Assembly: GCF_040438925.1 (NCBI RefSeq)
Contig: NZ_CP159258.1
Span: 2,246,001 to 2,310,000, forward strand
Reading direction: 5' to 3'
From: Pseudomonas sp. MYb327
Lineage (GTDB): Bacteria > Pseudomonadota > Gammaproteobacteria > Pseudomonadales > Pseudomonadaceae
DNA: 64,000 nt
This document shows, in pieces, positions 48,907 to 56,950 of this stretch. The notes beneath the pieces are model-generated. The model saw nothing but the letters and a program-made list of their open reading frames with translations. It was not told where the DNA came from and ran no database searches. Numbering within the stretch: the stretch's first letter is position 1; every line of letters begins with the position of its first letter. Position numbers and translations under genes: made by a program.

Positions 48907-50715
48907 ATGCCCCATGAAGGCAATCTCTTACAAGCCGCTGTCGTGTTTCTGCTCGCGGCCGTTCTCACCGTTCCGCTGGCCAAGCGCCTTCAGTTGGGGG
49001 CGGTGCTGGGTTACTTGTTCGCCGGGGTGATCATCGGCCCCTCTGTGCTGGGCCTGATCGGCAACCCGCAGAGCGTCAGCCACATCTCGGAACTCGGCGT
49101 GGTGTTGCTGTTGTTCATCATCGGCCTGGAATTGTCGCCGCGGCGTTTGTGGGTGATGCGTAAATCCGTATTCGGTGTCGGTTTGGCCCAGGTGCTGCTG
49201 ACGGGTTCGACGATCGGCGTGGTGGCGCTGTTTCTGTTTGGGCAACCGCTCAACAGCGCGATTGTGCTGGGTCTCGGGCTAGCCCTGTCGTCCACTGCGT
49301 TTGGCCTGCAAAGCCTGGCGGAGCGCAAGGAGCTCACCAGTCCCCACGGGCGTTTGGCGTTTGCGATTTTGCTGTTCCAGGACATCGCCGCGATCCCGTT
49401 GATTGCCATGGTGCCGCTGCTATCCGGTGTCGATCACAACGCCAGCACTGCGGAGGATGTAAACCACGGCTTGCGTGTATTAGGCAGCATCGCCGTGGTG
49501 GTCATTGGCGGACGTTATCTGTTGCGTCCGGTGTTTCGCGTGGTGGCGAAATCCGGTTTGCCGGAGGTGTCCACCGCCACCGCGTTGCTGGTAGTGATCG
49601 GCACTGCGTGGTTGATGGATCTGGTCGGCGTGTCCATGGCCCTTGGCGCGTTCCTCGCTGGCTTGCTGCTGGCGGACTCTGAATATCGCCATGAACTGGA
49701 AGCGCAAATCGAACCGTTCAAGGGGCTGCTGTTGGGGCTGTTTTTTATCAGCGTCGGCATGGGCGCGAACTTGAGTCTGCTGCTGAGTGCGCCCGTCGCG
49801 GTGCTTGGGCTGACCCTGCTGCTGATCGCCATCAAGTTGCCGTTGCTGTTTATCGTCGGCCGACTGGCCGGGGGCTTGAGCAAGGTCAGTGCGATCCGCC
49901 TCGGCATCGTGTTGGCGGCGGGAGGTGAGTTTGCCTTTGTGGTGTTCAAGATCGGCCGCGATCAGGGGCTGTTCGAACCACGCCTGTATGACTTGCTGGT
50001 GCTGACCATCACTCTGTCCATGGCGGTCACGCCGTTGTTGCTGCTGGTCTGTGCGCGCCTGGTCAGCCCTAAAGTGCAACCGGTGGAGGTGCCAGAGACC
50101 TTCCGCGAAATCGACACCGATGCACCCCGCGTGGTGATTGCCGGCATGGGCCGGATGGGCCAGATCGTCGCGCGGATCCTGCGGGCGCAGAACATCAAAT
50201 TTGTCGCCCTCGATACCTCGGTGGAAACCATTGAGCTGTCCCGCAGCTTCGGCGGCGTGCCGGTGTTCTACGGCGACCCGATGCGTCCGGAAATCCTCAG
50301 TGCAGCCAAGGTCGAGCAGGCGGAATTCTTCGTGATCGCCACCGACGACCCGGACACCAACATCAAGACTGCCGAATTGGTGCACAAGCTGTATCCGCAC
50401 ATAAAAATCATCGCCCGCGCTCGCAACCGTCAACATGTGCATCGGTTGGTGGACGTCGGTGCCCAGGCTGTACGGGAAACCTTTTATTCGAGCCTGGAAA
50501 TGAGCCGGCAAACGTTGATTGGCCTCGGGCTGACCCAGGCTCAGGCAGACGCGCGGATCAAACGCTTCAAGCATCACGACGAACAGGTGCTCGAAGCGCA
50601 GCACGCGGTCTACGACGACGCGGCGAAGGTCATTCAGACGGCGCAGCAAGCACGGGCGGAATTGGCGCGGTTGTTTGAGTCGGATCAGCTGGAAGAGCAA
50701 GCGGCCAGAAAATGA
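48907..50715 (+). CDS. Monovalent cation:proton antiporter-2 (KefB/KefC-like)
   Basis: CPA2-type antiporter of 602 residues. The N-terminal 370 residues form about 12 helices with GYLFAGVIIGPSVLG, ELGVVLLLFIIGLELSP and ALLFQDIAAIPL (Asp of the ion path in FQD). The C-terminal part is an RCK/TrkA-N regulatory domain starting VVIAGMGRMGQIVARIL (nucleotide motif GxGxxG). Start at 48907, since GGAG lies 9 bases before; the longer frame is not supported. Likely K+ efflux in response to electrophile or pH stress. Confidence 0.88.
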   Translation: MPHEGNLLQAAVVFLLAAVLTVPLAKRLQLGAVLGYLFAGVIIGPSVLGLIGNPQSVSHISELGVVLLLFIIGLELSPRRLWVMRKSVFGVGLAQVLLTGSTIGVVALFLFGQPLNSAIVLGLGLALSSTAFGLQSLAERKELTSPHGRLAFAILLFQDIAAIPLIAMVPLLSGVDHNASTAEDVNHGLRVLGSIAVVVIGGRYLLRPVFRVVAKSGLPEVSTATALLVVIGTAWLMDLVGVSMALGAFLAGLLLADSEYRHELEAQIEPFKGLLLGLFFISVGMGANLSLLLSAPVAVLGLTLLLIAIKLPLLFIVGRLAGGLSKVSAIRLGIVLAAGGEFAFVVFKIGRDQGLFEPRLYDLLVLTITLSMAVTPLLLLVCARLVSPKVQPVEVPETFREIDTDAPRVVIAGMGRMGQIVARILRAQNIKFVALDTSVETIELSRSFGGVPVFYGDPMRPEILSAAKVEQAEFFVIATDDPDTNIKTAELVHKLYPHIKIIARARNRQHVHRLVDVGAQAVRETFYSSLEMSRQTLIGLGLTQAQADARIKRFKHHDEQVLEAQHAVYDDAAKVIQTAQQARAELARLFESDQLEEQAARK

Positions 50716-50731
50716 GGTGGCTGTCATGGCC

Positions 50732-50758
50732 CCTGTGGGAGCGAGCCTGCTCGCGATG
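50732..50758. repeat. Single REP, GTGGGAGCGAGCCTGCTCGC type
   Basis: One short REP unit, CCTGTGGGAGCGAGCCTGCT followed by CGCGATGA, between the antiporter and AlkC genes; the internal GCGAGC/GCTCGC makes a hairpin. Confidence 0.75.
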
Positions 50759-50807
50759 AACGATAACGCGATGCACTGGATAAACAACAATTTCAAAGGA
50801 ATCCAAA

Positions 50808-51908
50808 ATGGCTGCTGACCAATCCTCCCCTGCCCTCAAGGAAATCTTCAACGCTGAACGCCTCCAGCACATCGCCACCGAAATGACTGCGGTCTATCCG
50901 GAATTCGATGCCAAGGCATTCTTGAAATTGGCCAACACCGGGTTGGCGGAGTTGTCGGTGATGCAGCGCATGGCCCGTGTCAGCGAATGCCTGCACGCGG
51001 TACTGCCGCTGGGTTATGAGGCCTCGCTAGAGGTTTTGCGCGCCCTCGCCCCGCGCCTCAACAGTGGTTTTGTCAGCATGTGCCTGCCGCACTACGTGGC
51101 GACTTACGGCGCCGAGCGCTTCGAGTTGTCCATGGACGCGCTCAAATACTTCACGGCGTTCGGTTCCTCGGAATTCGCGATCCGTCATTTTCTGCGCCGC
51201 GATCTGGACCGCACGCTCGAGCTGATGCAGGACTGGTCGCTGGACGACAACGAACACGTAAGACGCCTCGCCAGTGAAGGCTGCCGCCCGCGCCTGCCGT
51301 GGTCGTTTCGCCTGGAGCAGATCCAGGCCGACCCACGCCTGGCCGCCGACATTCTCGACAACCTCAAGGCCGACAGCAGCCTGTACGTTCGCAAGTCCGT
51401 GGCCAACCACCTTAATGACATCACCAAGGATCACCCTGACTGGGTGCTGGACCTGATCGAGGGCTGGTCGCTGGACAACAAGCACACCGCGTGGATTGCC
51501 AGGCATGCCTTGCGCAGCCTGATCAAACAGGGCAACCAGCGGGCACTGGCGATCATCGGGGCCGGGGGCAAACCGGAAGTCGAGATCATTGATGTGCGGG
51601 TCCATCCGCCAGTAATCGGGCTCGGGGAAAAAATCACCTTGTCCTTTGCGCTCAAATCAACGATTGAAGCCAGTCAGCGCCTGGTGGTCGACTACGCCAT
51701 CGACTACGTGAAAGCCAACGGCAGCACCTCGGCGAAAGTCTTCAAACTCAAGGCTTTGACGCTTCCCGGCCAGAGCACCGAACGCGTCAGTCGAGGTCAG
51801 CACATCAAGGAGCTCACCACCCGCCGCCATTACGCGGGCAAGCATGCGGTGCATGTATTGGTAAACGGCGAACGCCTGGCCAGTACGGCGTTCGAAATCC
51901 TCGGCTGA
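50808..51908 (+). CDS. alkC: DNA alkylation repair glycosylase, AlkC family
   Basis: Base-excision repair glycosylase of 366 residues that removes N3-alkylated bases without flipping them. HEAT-like helical repeats fill residues about 20-250 (SSEFAIRHFLRRDL, NEHVRRLASEGCRPRLPWSFRL, DSSLYVRKSVANHLNDITKDHPDWVL). The C-terminal 90 residues (EIIDVRVHPPVIGLGEKITLSFAL) form an immunoglobulin-like domain, as in the P. fluorescens AlkC described structurally. No Ada regulator is nearby. Confidence 0.88.
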   Translation: MAADQSSPALKEIFNAERLQHIATEMTAVYPEFDAKAFLKLANTGLAELSVMQRMARVSECLHAVLPLGYEASLEVLRALAPRLNSGFVSMCLPHYVATYGAERFELSMDALKYFTAFGSSEFAIRHFLRRDLDRTLELMQDWSLDDNEHVRRLASEGCRPRLPWSFRLEQIQADPRLAADILDNLKADSSLYVRKSVANHLNDITKDHPDWVLDLIEGWSLDNKHTAWIARHALRSLIKQGNQRALAIIGAGGKPEVEIIDVRVHPPVIGLGEKITLSFALKSTIEASQRLVVDYAIDYVKANGSTSAKVFKLKALTLPGQSTERVSRGQHIKELTTRRHYAGKHAVHVLVNGERLASTAFEILG

Positions 51909-52019
51909 TACACGCTCCTACAGGGTTTAGCGGACGACAGGACAGCATTCCCCACCTTCAGACTCCGTTAAGAAATGCCCCGGATACTCCTCCCATTCTT
52001 TCCCGGGAGGCGTCTGCCA

Positions 52020-52697
52020 ATGCCCCAAATCAACTGGAACATCCCTTTGCCGCTGTATTTCGGCCACGCCGAAACGCCGCGGATGAACCTCGCAAGGGCT
52101 TTACCTGACGAACCGGCGCGTCCGGTATTCGAAACCTTCATCCAGCAACGCTTCCGCAAGGCCCATGGCGCCGACATCCGTCACTTCATGCCGGAATTGT
52201 TCGGTATGAGCAACACGGCGGACGAGCTTTTAGCGGTGGTCGGCGTGCGTCTGGCTGAAGGCGAACAGTTGTTCCTCGAGCGTTATCTGGACGAACCAAT
52301 CGATCCGCTGATCAGCGCCGCTGCCGAGCACACCGTGGACCGGGCAGCCATCGTCGAAGTGGGCAATCTGGCGGCCAGCGACACCGGCAGTGCGCGCCTG
52401 AGCATCATTGCCATGACCTACTTGCTGGCCATGGGTGGCCTGGAGTGGGTGGCGTTCACTGGGAACGTCGGCCTCGTCAACAGCTTCCATCGGCTTGGCC
52501 TTAAGCCGATAACCCTGTGCGCCGCCGACCCCGAACGTCTGGGGGACGAGCGCGACAGTTGGGGCAGCTATTACGAGAGCAAGCCTTGGGTGCACGTTGG
52601 CAACATCCGCGCCGGGTTCCTTCATTTACGCAATATCGGGATGTTCAGTCGCCTGGGGTTACCGTCGTCTTTCGAGGAGGCCAGCCATGTCGCCTGA
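52020..52697 (+). CDS. Thermostable hemolysin family protein
   Basis: First gene of the seven-gene operon, 225 residues, cytoplasmic (no signal peptide). It resembles the thermostable hemolysin (T_hemolysin) family, whose fold is thought related to GNAT/autoinducer-synthase acyltransferases; EVGNLAA...RLSIIAMTYLLAMGGLEWVAFTG and FHRLGLKP are the conserved parts. Despite the name, an acyl- or aminoacyl-transfer role is at least as likely. Start at 52020 because GGGAGG lies 9 bases before. Its stop lies 11 bases inside the ligase gene. Confidence 0.78.
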   Translation: MPQINWNIPLPLYFGHAETPRMNLARALPDEPARPVFETFIQQRFRKAHGADIRHFMPELFGMSNTADELLAVVGVRLAEGEQLFLERYLDEPIDPLISAAAEHTVDRAAIVEVGNLAASDTGSARLSIIAMTYLLAMGGLEWVAFTGNVGLVNSFHRLGLKPITLCAADPERLGDERDSWGSYYESKPWVHVGNIRAGFLHLRNIGMFSRLGLPSSFEEASHVA

Positions 52698-54168
52698 AAT
52701 CGTCCTTTTTCGACAGACCCTGCGCTTTCATGCTGAACACAAGGCCCATACCATCGCCTTGTGCGGCGATCATCTGAAGCTGGACTACGCCACGCTGTAT
52801 GCCGAAGTGATCGATCGCCAGCAGCGCCTGCGCGACGAAAACGTCGAGGTCGTCGCATTGGCGCTGGACAACGGCGTCGACGCGATGCTCTGGGACCTGG
52901 CGATACTGTTCGAGGGCCTCACCTGCCTGACGCTGCCGCCGTTTTTCAGTCCGGCTCAACGCAATCATTGTCTGGAACAAAGTCAGGCCGGGCTGGTAAT
53001 TGCCGAACCAGCAATGGACGCCGAATTGCAAATGCTCGGCTACCAGCAACAAGGTGAGTTCTGGCGACGCACGTTCAGCGGTTCAAAGCGCATACCTGAA
53101 GGCACCGCGAAACTGACTTTCACCTCCGGCACCACCGGCACGCCGAAAGGCGTGTGCCTGAGTGCCGAGAGCATTCTACGGGTCGCCCGCGAGCTGGATC
53201 AGGCCAGCAAACCCGCCCACCCGCAACATCATCTGGCCCTGCTGCCCCTGGCAATCCTGCTGGAAAATCTCGGATGTTATGCAGCGCTGTATGCGGGTGC
53301 GACGCTGAGCGTGCCCAGTCAAAAGGTCTTGGGCATTCAGGGGGCCAGCGGCGTTGATGTGCCACGTCTGCTCGAATGCCTGGCCACACGCGCTCCCCAA
53401 AGTCTGATCCTGGTGCCGCAGTTGTTGCTGATGCTGGTCAACGCTGCCGAACAAAAAGCCTTTAACCCTCACTCACTACGTTTTGCCGCCGTGGGCGGTG
53501 CGCGGGTATCCGCAGAGCTGCTGCAGCGCGCGCAGAAGATCGGTCTCGCGGTTTACGAGGGCTATGGATTGTCCGAATGCGCGTCCGTGGTGTGCCTCAA
53601 TCGTCCTGGAGAGCACCGCCCCGGCAGTGTTGGCCGGCCTCTGCCCCACGTGGAGATTCGACTGGCGAACGACGGCGAAGTACTGATCAAGGGATCGACC
53701 TTGTTGGGCTATTTAGGCGACACGCCGAACACCGGTGAGTGGTGGTCCAGCGGCGATCTCGGTGAATTCGATACGGAGGGTTTTCTCTATCTCAAGGGGC
53801 GCAAGAAACACCAATTCGTCACCAGTTTCGGTCGCAACGTTAACCCGGAATGGGTCGAGGCCGAGCTGACCCAGCGTCGGCATATCGCCCAAGCCTTCGT
53901 CTACGGCGAGGCCATGCCACACAACCACGCGCTGCTCTGGCCCCATCGACCCGACTGCACCGATGAACAACTGGCCGCCGCCGTGGCCGAGGCCAACGCC
54001 GATTTGCCCGACTACGCCCAGGTCCACCATTGGACCCGCCTGGAACAACCCTTTACCCCCGCCAATGGCTTGCTCACAGCCAATGGCCGGCCCCGTCGTG
54101 ACGCCATCGTCGAGCGTTACCGGGCACAGTTGACTGAATCTGCATTTTCCGAGGAACCCGCATCATGA
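52687..54168 (+). CDS. AMP-dependent acyl-CoA synthetase/ligase
   Basis: Adenylate-forming enzyme of 493 residues. The P-loop is TSGTTGTPKG at 146-155, A5 is YEGYGLSECA, A7 SSGDLGEFD and A8 GRKKHQFVTSFGRNVNPEWVE, with the catalytic Asp in GDL. The C-terminal A10 position, usually a Gly-Lys, reads NGRPRRD, so the conserved lysine seems replaced by Arg. It would activate a fatty or aromatic acid. GAGGAGG precedes the ATG; it overlaps both neighbours. No acyl carrier protein gene is in the operon. Confidence 0.87.
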   Translation: MSPEIVLFRQTLRFHAEHKAHTIALCGDHLKLDYATLYAEVIDRQQRLRDENVEVVALALDNGVDAMLWDLAILFEGLTCLTLPPFFSPAQRNHCLEQSQAGLVIAEPAMDAELQMLGYQQQGEFWRRTFSGSKRIPEGTAKLTFTSGTTGTPKGVCLSAESILRVARELDQASKPAHPQHHLALLPLAILLENLGCYAALYAGATLSVPSQKVLGIQGASGVDVPRLLECLATRAPQSLILVPQLLLMLVNAAEQKAFNPHSLRFAAVGGARVSAELLQRAQKIGLAVYEGYGLSECASVVCLNRPGEHRPGSVGRPLPHVEIRLANDGEVLIKGSTLLGYLGDTPNTGEWWSSGDLGEFDTEGFLYLKGRKKHQFVTSFGRNVNPEWVEAELTQRRHIAQAFVYGEAMPHNHALLWPHRPDCTDEQLAAAVAEANADLPDYAQVHHWTRLEQPFTPANGLLTANGRPRRDAIVERYRAQLTESAFSEEPAS

Positions 54169-54839
54169 GTTTTTTCGACACGCTGCAAGAGGCGACCCAT
54201 CAAGAACGCCATGAACTGTTCAATCTACCGATCATTCTCGACGCCCTCGAAGGCCGCGTCAGTCTGGGAAGCTACCGGGCTTTCCTGACACAGGCCTATT
54301 ACCACGTGCGCCACACCGTGCCGCTGATGATGGCCTGCGGCGCACGTCTGCCCTCGCGCCTGGAATGGCTGCGCGAAGCGGTGTGCGAGTACATCGACGA
54401 TGAATACGGTCATGAAAAATGGGTGCTGAATGACATCGAGGCCTGTGGTGGTGACAAGTCGGCGGTACGCAGTGGCCGGCCAGCCTTGTCCATCGAGTTG
54501 ATGGTCAGTTTTCTCTACGACCTGATTGCCCGGGACAACCCGGTGGGGCTGTTCGGCATGGTCAACGTGCTGGAAGGCACGAGTATCGCCCTGGCCACCC
54601 ATGCCGCCGGCAGCATTCGTGAGCGCCTGGAGCTCCCGGAAAGTGCGTTCAGCTACCTCAGTTCCCACGGTTCACTGGATATCGAACACATGCAGACTTA
54701 CCGTCGATTGATGAACAAGCTGGACGATCCGGGCGATCAAGCCGCCGTCATTCATGCCTCGAAAGTCGTGTACAAGCTGTACGCCGATATGTTCCGTGGC
54801 TTGCCGCATGACGGGGAGAACCTGCATGCGCCTGTCTGA
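54165..54839 (+). CDS. Heme-oxygenase-like iron-dependent redox enzyme (HDO/TenA-like)
   Basis: A 224-residue all-helical protein of the TenA/PqqC/UndA-type fold. Candidate metal ligands are visible: Glu80 and His83 (DDEYGHEKW), Glu137 (NVLEGTSIA), His168 and Asp172/His175 (SHGSLDIEHM), the arrangement of heme-oxygenase-like di-iron oxidases. Such enzymes decarboxylate, hydroxylate or desaturate fatty or amino acids. It starts within the ligase stop (ATGA). It could act on the acid activated by that ligase. Confidence 0.8.
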   Translation: MSFFDTLQEATHQERHELFNLPIILDALEGRVSLGSYRAFLTQAYYHVRHTVPLMMACGARLPSRLEWLREAVCEYIDDEYGHEKWVLNDIEACGGDKSAVRSGRPALSIELMVSFLYDLIARDNPVGLFGMVNVLEGTSIALATHAAGSIRERLELPESAFSYLSSHGSLDIEHMQTYRRLMNKLDDPGDQAAVIHASKVVYKLYADMFRGLPHDGENLHAPV

Positions 54840-55635
54840 GGCACGCGTTGTATTGACCGGTGCCAGCGGCGGCATCGGCCTCGCGATCGCGACGGCACTG
54901 TGCGCCAGTGGTGCCCGAGTGTTGGCCGTGGCTCGGCATCGGGAACCGTTGGCAGCGCTGATTGAACGTTATCCTCAAAACTTATGCTGGATCGGCGCTG
55001 ATCTGACGGTTGCCGCCGACCGGCGCGAAGTACTGGCAGAAGCGCAAAGCATCGGTGGCATCAACCTGCTGATCAATGCCGCCGGAGTCAATCATTTCGC
55101 CATGCTCGAACAACTGGACGACAGCGAAATCAACGCGATGCTGGCGGTGAACGTCAGCGCGCCGATCTGCCTGACCAAACTCCTGCTGCCGCTGCTCAAG
55201 CGAGCCGACAGCGCCATGGTGGTGAACGTCGGTTCTACCTACGGCTCCATCGGCTACCCCGGTTACGCCAGCTATTGCGCCAGCAAGTTTGCCTTGCGCG
55301 GGTTCTCCGAGGCGTTGCGCCGGGAGCTGGCGGACACCCGCGTGAGCGTGCTTTACGTTGCGCCGCGCGCCACCCGCACCAGCATGAACAGTCCGGCGGC
55401 CCAGGCGTTCAACGACGCGATCAAGGCCAACGTCGATGACCCGAAAACCGTCGCCGCCGCAGTCATCCATGCCATCGCCGGTGACCGTCGCGACTTGTAC
55501 CTGGGCTGGCCGGAACGCTTTTTCGTACGCCTGAACAGTTTGCTGCCCAACCTGGTTGATCGCGGCCTGCGCAAGCAATTGCCGTTGGTGCGTCGCTTGA
55601 GCCAGAAACCCGACAAGGAGAATCTCGAACCATGA
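54826..55635 (+). CDS. SDR family oxidoreductase
   Basis: Short-chain dehydrogenase of 269 residues: GASGGIG near residue 12, NAAG, and the catalytic Tyr-Lys in YASYCASKFAL. The C-terminal extension (RFFVRLNSLLPNLVDRGLRKQ) is basic and amphipathic, as in SDRs acting on membrane lipids. Start at 54826 with GGGGAGAA before it, 14 bases inside the metalloenzyme gene. Its stop overlaps the next gene by 4 bases. Confidence 0.85.
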   Translation: MRLSEARVVLTGASGGIGLAIATALCASGARVLAVARHREPLAALIERYPQNLCWIGADLTVAADRREVLAEAQSIGGINLLINAAGVNHFAMLEQLDDSEINAMLAVNVSAPICLTKLLLPLLKRADSAMVVNVGSTYGSIGYPGYASYCASKFALRGFSEALRRELADTRVSVLYVAPRATRTSMNSPAAQAFNDAIKANVDDPKTVAAAVIHAIAGDRRDLYLGWPERFFVRLNSLLPNLVDRGLRKQLPLVRRLSQKPDKENLEP

Positions 55636-56276
55636 AAAAAATCGTCGTTTGCCTGCTGATGGGTGCGCTGAGCCAGAGCGTCTGGGCTCTGGACGCCACC
55701 GATCAACAACGCCTGAATGGTATCCAGCAAAGCTGGGCGCACATTCAGTACGAGGTGCCGGAGGACCAACGCACCGCTGCCTTCGAAAAACTCGCCGCAC
55801 AGGCTTCAAGCTTTACTCAACAGCGACAGTCAGTAGCGGAAGCCTGGATCTGGTCCGGCATCGTCACCTGCAGCTGGGCCGGCGCCCAGGGTGGGCTGGG
55901 TGCCCTGAGCAAGGTCAAGGACGCCAAAGCCGACCTGGAAAAAGCCCTGACCCTGGACCCCAAGGCCTTGCAAGGCTCGGCCTACACTAGCCTCGGCGCG
56001 CTGTATGACCGCGTGCCAGGCTGGCCCATTGGTTTTGGCGACTCAGACAAGGCCGAACAATTTCTCAAACTCGCCTTGCAAATGAATCCGAACGGCATCG
56101 ACAGCCTGTACTTCTGGGGCGATCACCTCTACCGTCAAAAGCGTTACAGCGAAGCCAGGACAGCGCTGCAAAAAGCCTTGGAGGCAGCCCCAAGACCAGG
56201 TCGCGAAATCGCCGATGCCGGGCGCCGCAAAGAGATCGAAGCGTTGCTGGTGGATGTGAACAAGAAACTCGACTGA
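55632..56276 (+). CDS. Secreted TPR-type protein
   Basis: A 214-residue protein with a signal peptide (VVCLLMGALSQSVWA, then LDATDQ), so periplasmic. The middle and C-terminal part has tetratricopeptide-like repeats (DAKADLEKALTLDPKA, KAEQFLKLALQMNPNGIDSLYFWGDHLYRQKRYSEARTALQKALEAAP), similar to the TatT component of some TRAP systems. It is the only exported member of the operon and could bridge the pathway to the sensor kinase. Confidence 0.75.
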   Translation: MKKIVVCLLMGALSQSVWALDATDQQRLNGIQQSWAHIQYEVPEDQRTAAFEKLAAQASSFTQQRQSVAEAWIWSGIVTCSWAGAQGGLGALSKVKDAKADLEKALTLDPKALQGSAYTSLGALYDRVPGWPIGFGDSDKAEQFLKLALQMNPNGIDSLYFWGDHLYRQKRYSEARTALQKALEAAPRPGREIADAGRRKEIEALLVDVNKKLD

Positions 56277-56287
56277 CAGGAGTCCGT

Positions 56288-56950
56288 GTGCGTTTATTAC
56301 TGGTTGAGGACGACGTGGCCTTGGGCGAAGGTATTCACCAGGCCCTTGGTCGCGAAGGTTATACCGTCGACTGGGTGCAGGACGGCAGCAGCGCCCTGCA
56401 CTCGTTGCTCAGTGAAGCTTTTGACGTGGCGGTACTCGATCTGGGTCTGCCGCGCATGGATGGCCTCGAGGTGCTGCGGCGCCTGCGTGACAGTGGCTCC
56501 AACCTGCCCGTACTGATCCTCACCGCCCGGGATGCCACCGAAGACCGCATTGCCGGCCTGGACGCCGGGGCTGACGACTACCTGATCAAGCCGTTCGACC
56601 TGGCGGAACTCAAGGCGCGTCTGCGCGCCTTGTTGCGGCGCAGCGCCGGCCGCGCCCAAGTGCTGATCGAACATGCCGGCATCAGCCTGAACCCCGGCAC
56701 CCAGCAAGTCAGCTATCAGGGCGAACCGGTGGCGCTGACGCCCAAGGAATATCAACTGCTGCACGAACTGCTTTCGCCTCCGGGCCGGGTCATGACCCGC
56801 GATCACCTGATGCAGTTGCTGTACGGCTGGAACGAGGAAGCTGAAAGCAACACCCTGGAAGTGCACATCCATCACCTGCGCAAGAAGTTCTCCGCTGACC
56901 TGATTCGTACCATCCGGGGTGTCGGCTACCTGGTGGAGGAGCGTCGATGA
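56288..56950 (+). CDS. OmpR/QseB-family response regulator
   Basis: A 220-residue two-component regulator. Receiver domain with Asp8-Asp9 pocket (EDD), phospho-acceptor Asp51, Thr79 and Lys101 (IKPFD); OmpR-type winged helix from about residue 125 (LTPKEYQLLHELLSPPGRVMTRDHL...NTLEVHIHHLRKKF). Starts at GTG, 11 bases after the TPR gene. It presumably controls this operon with its kinase. Confidence 0.93.
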   Translation: MRLLLVEDDVALGEGIHQALGREGYTVDWVQDGSSALHSLLSEAFDVAVLDLGLPRMDGLEVLRRLRDSGSNLPVLILTARDATEDRIAGLDAGADDYLIKPFDLAELKARLRALLRRSAGRAQVLIEHAGISLNPGTQQVSYQGEPVALTPKEYQLLHELLSPPGRVMTRDHLMQLLYGWNEEAESNTLEVHIHHLRKKFSADLIRTIRGVGYLVEERR

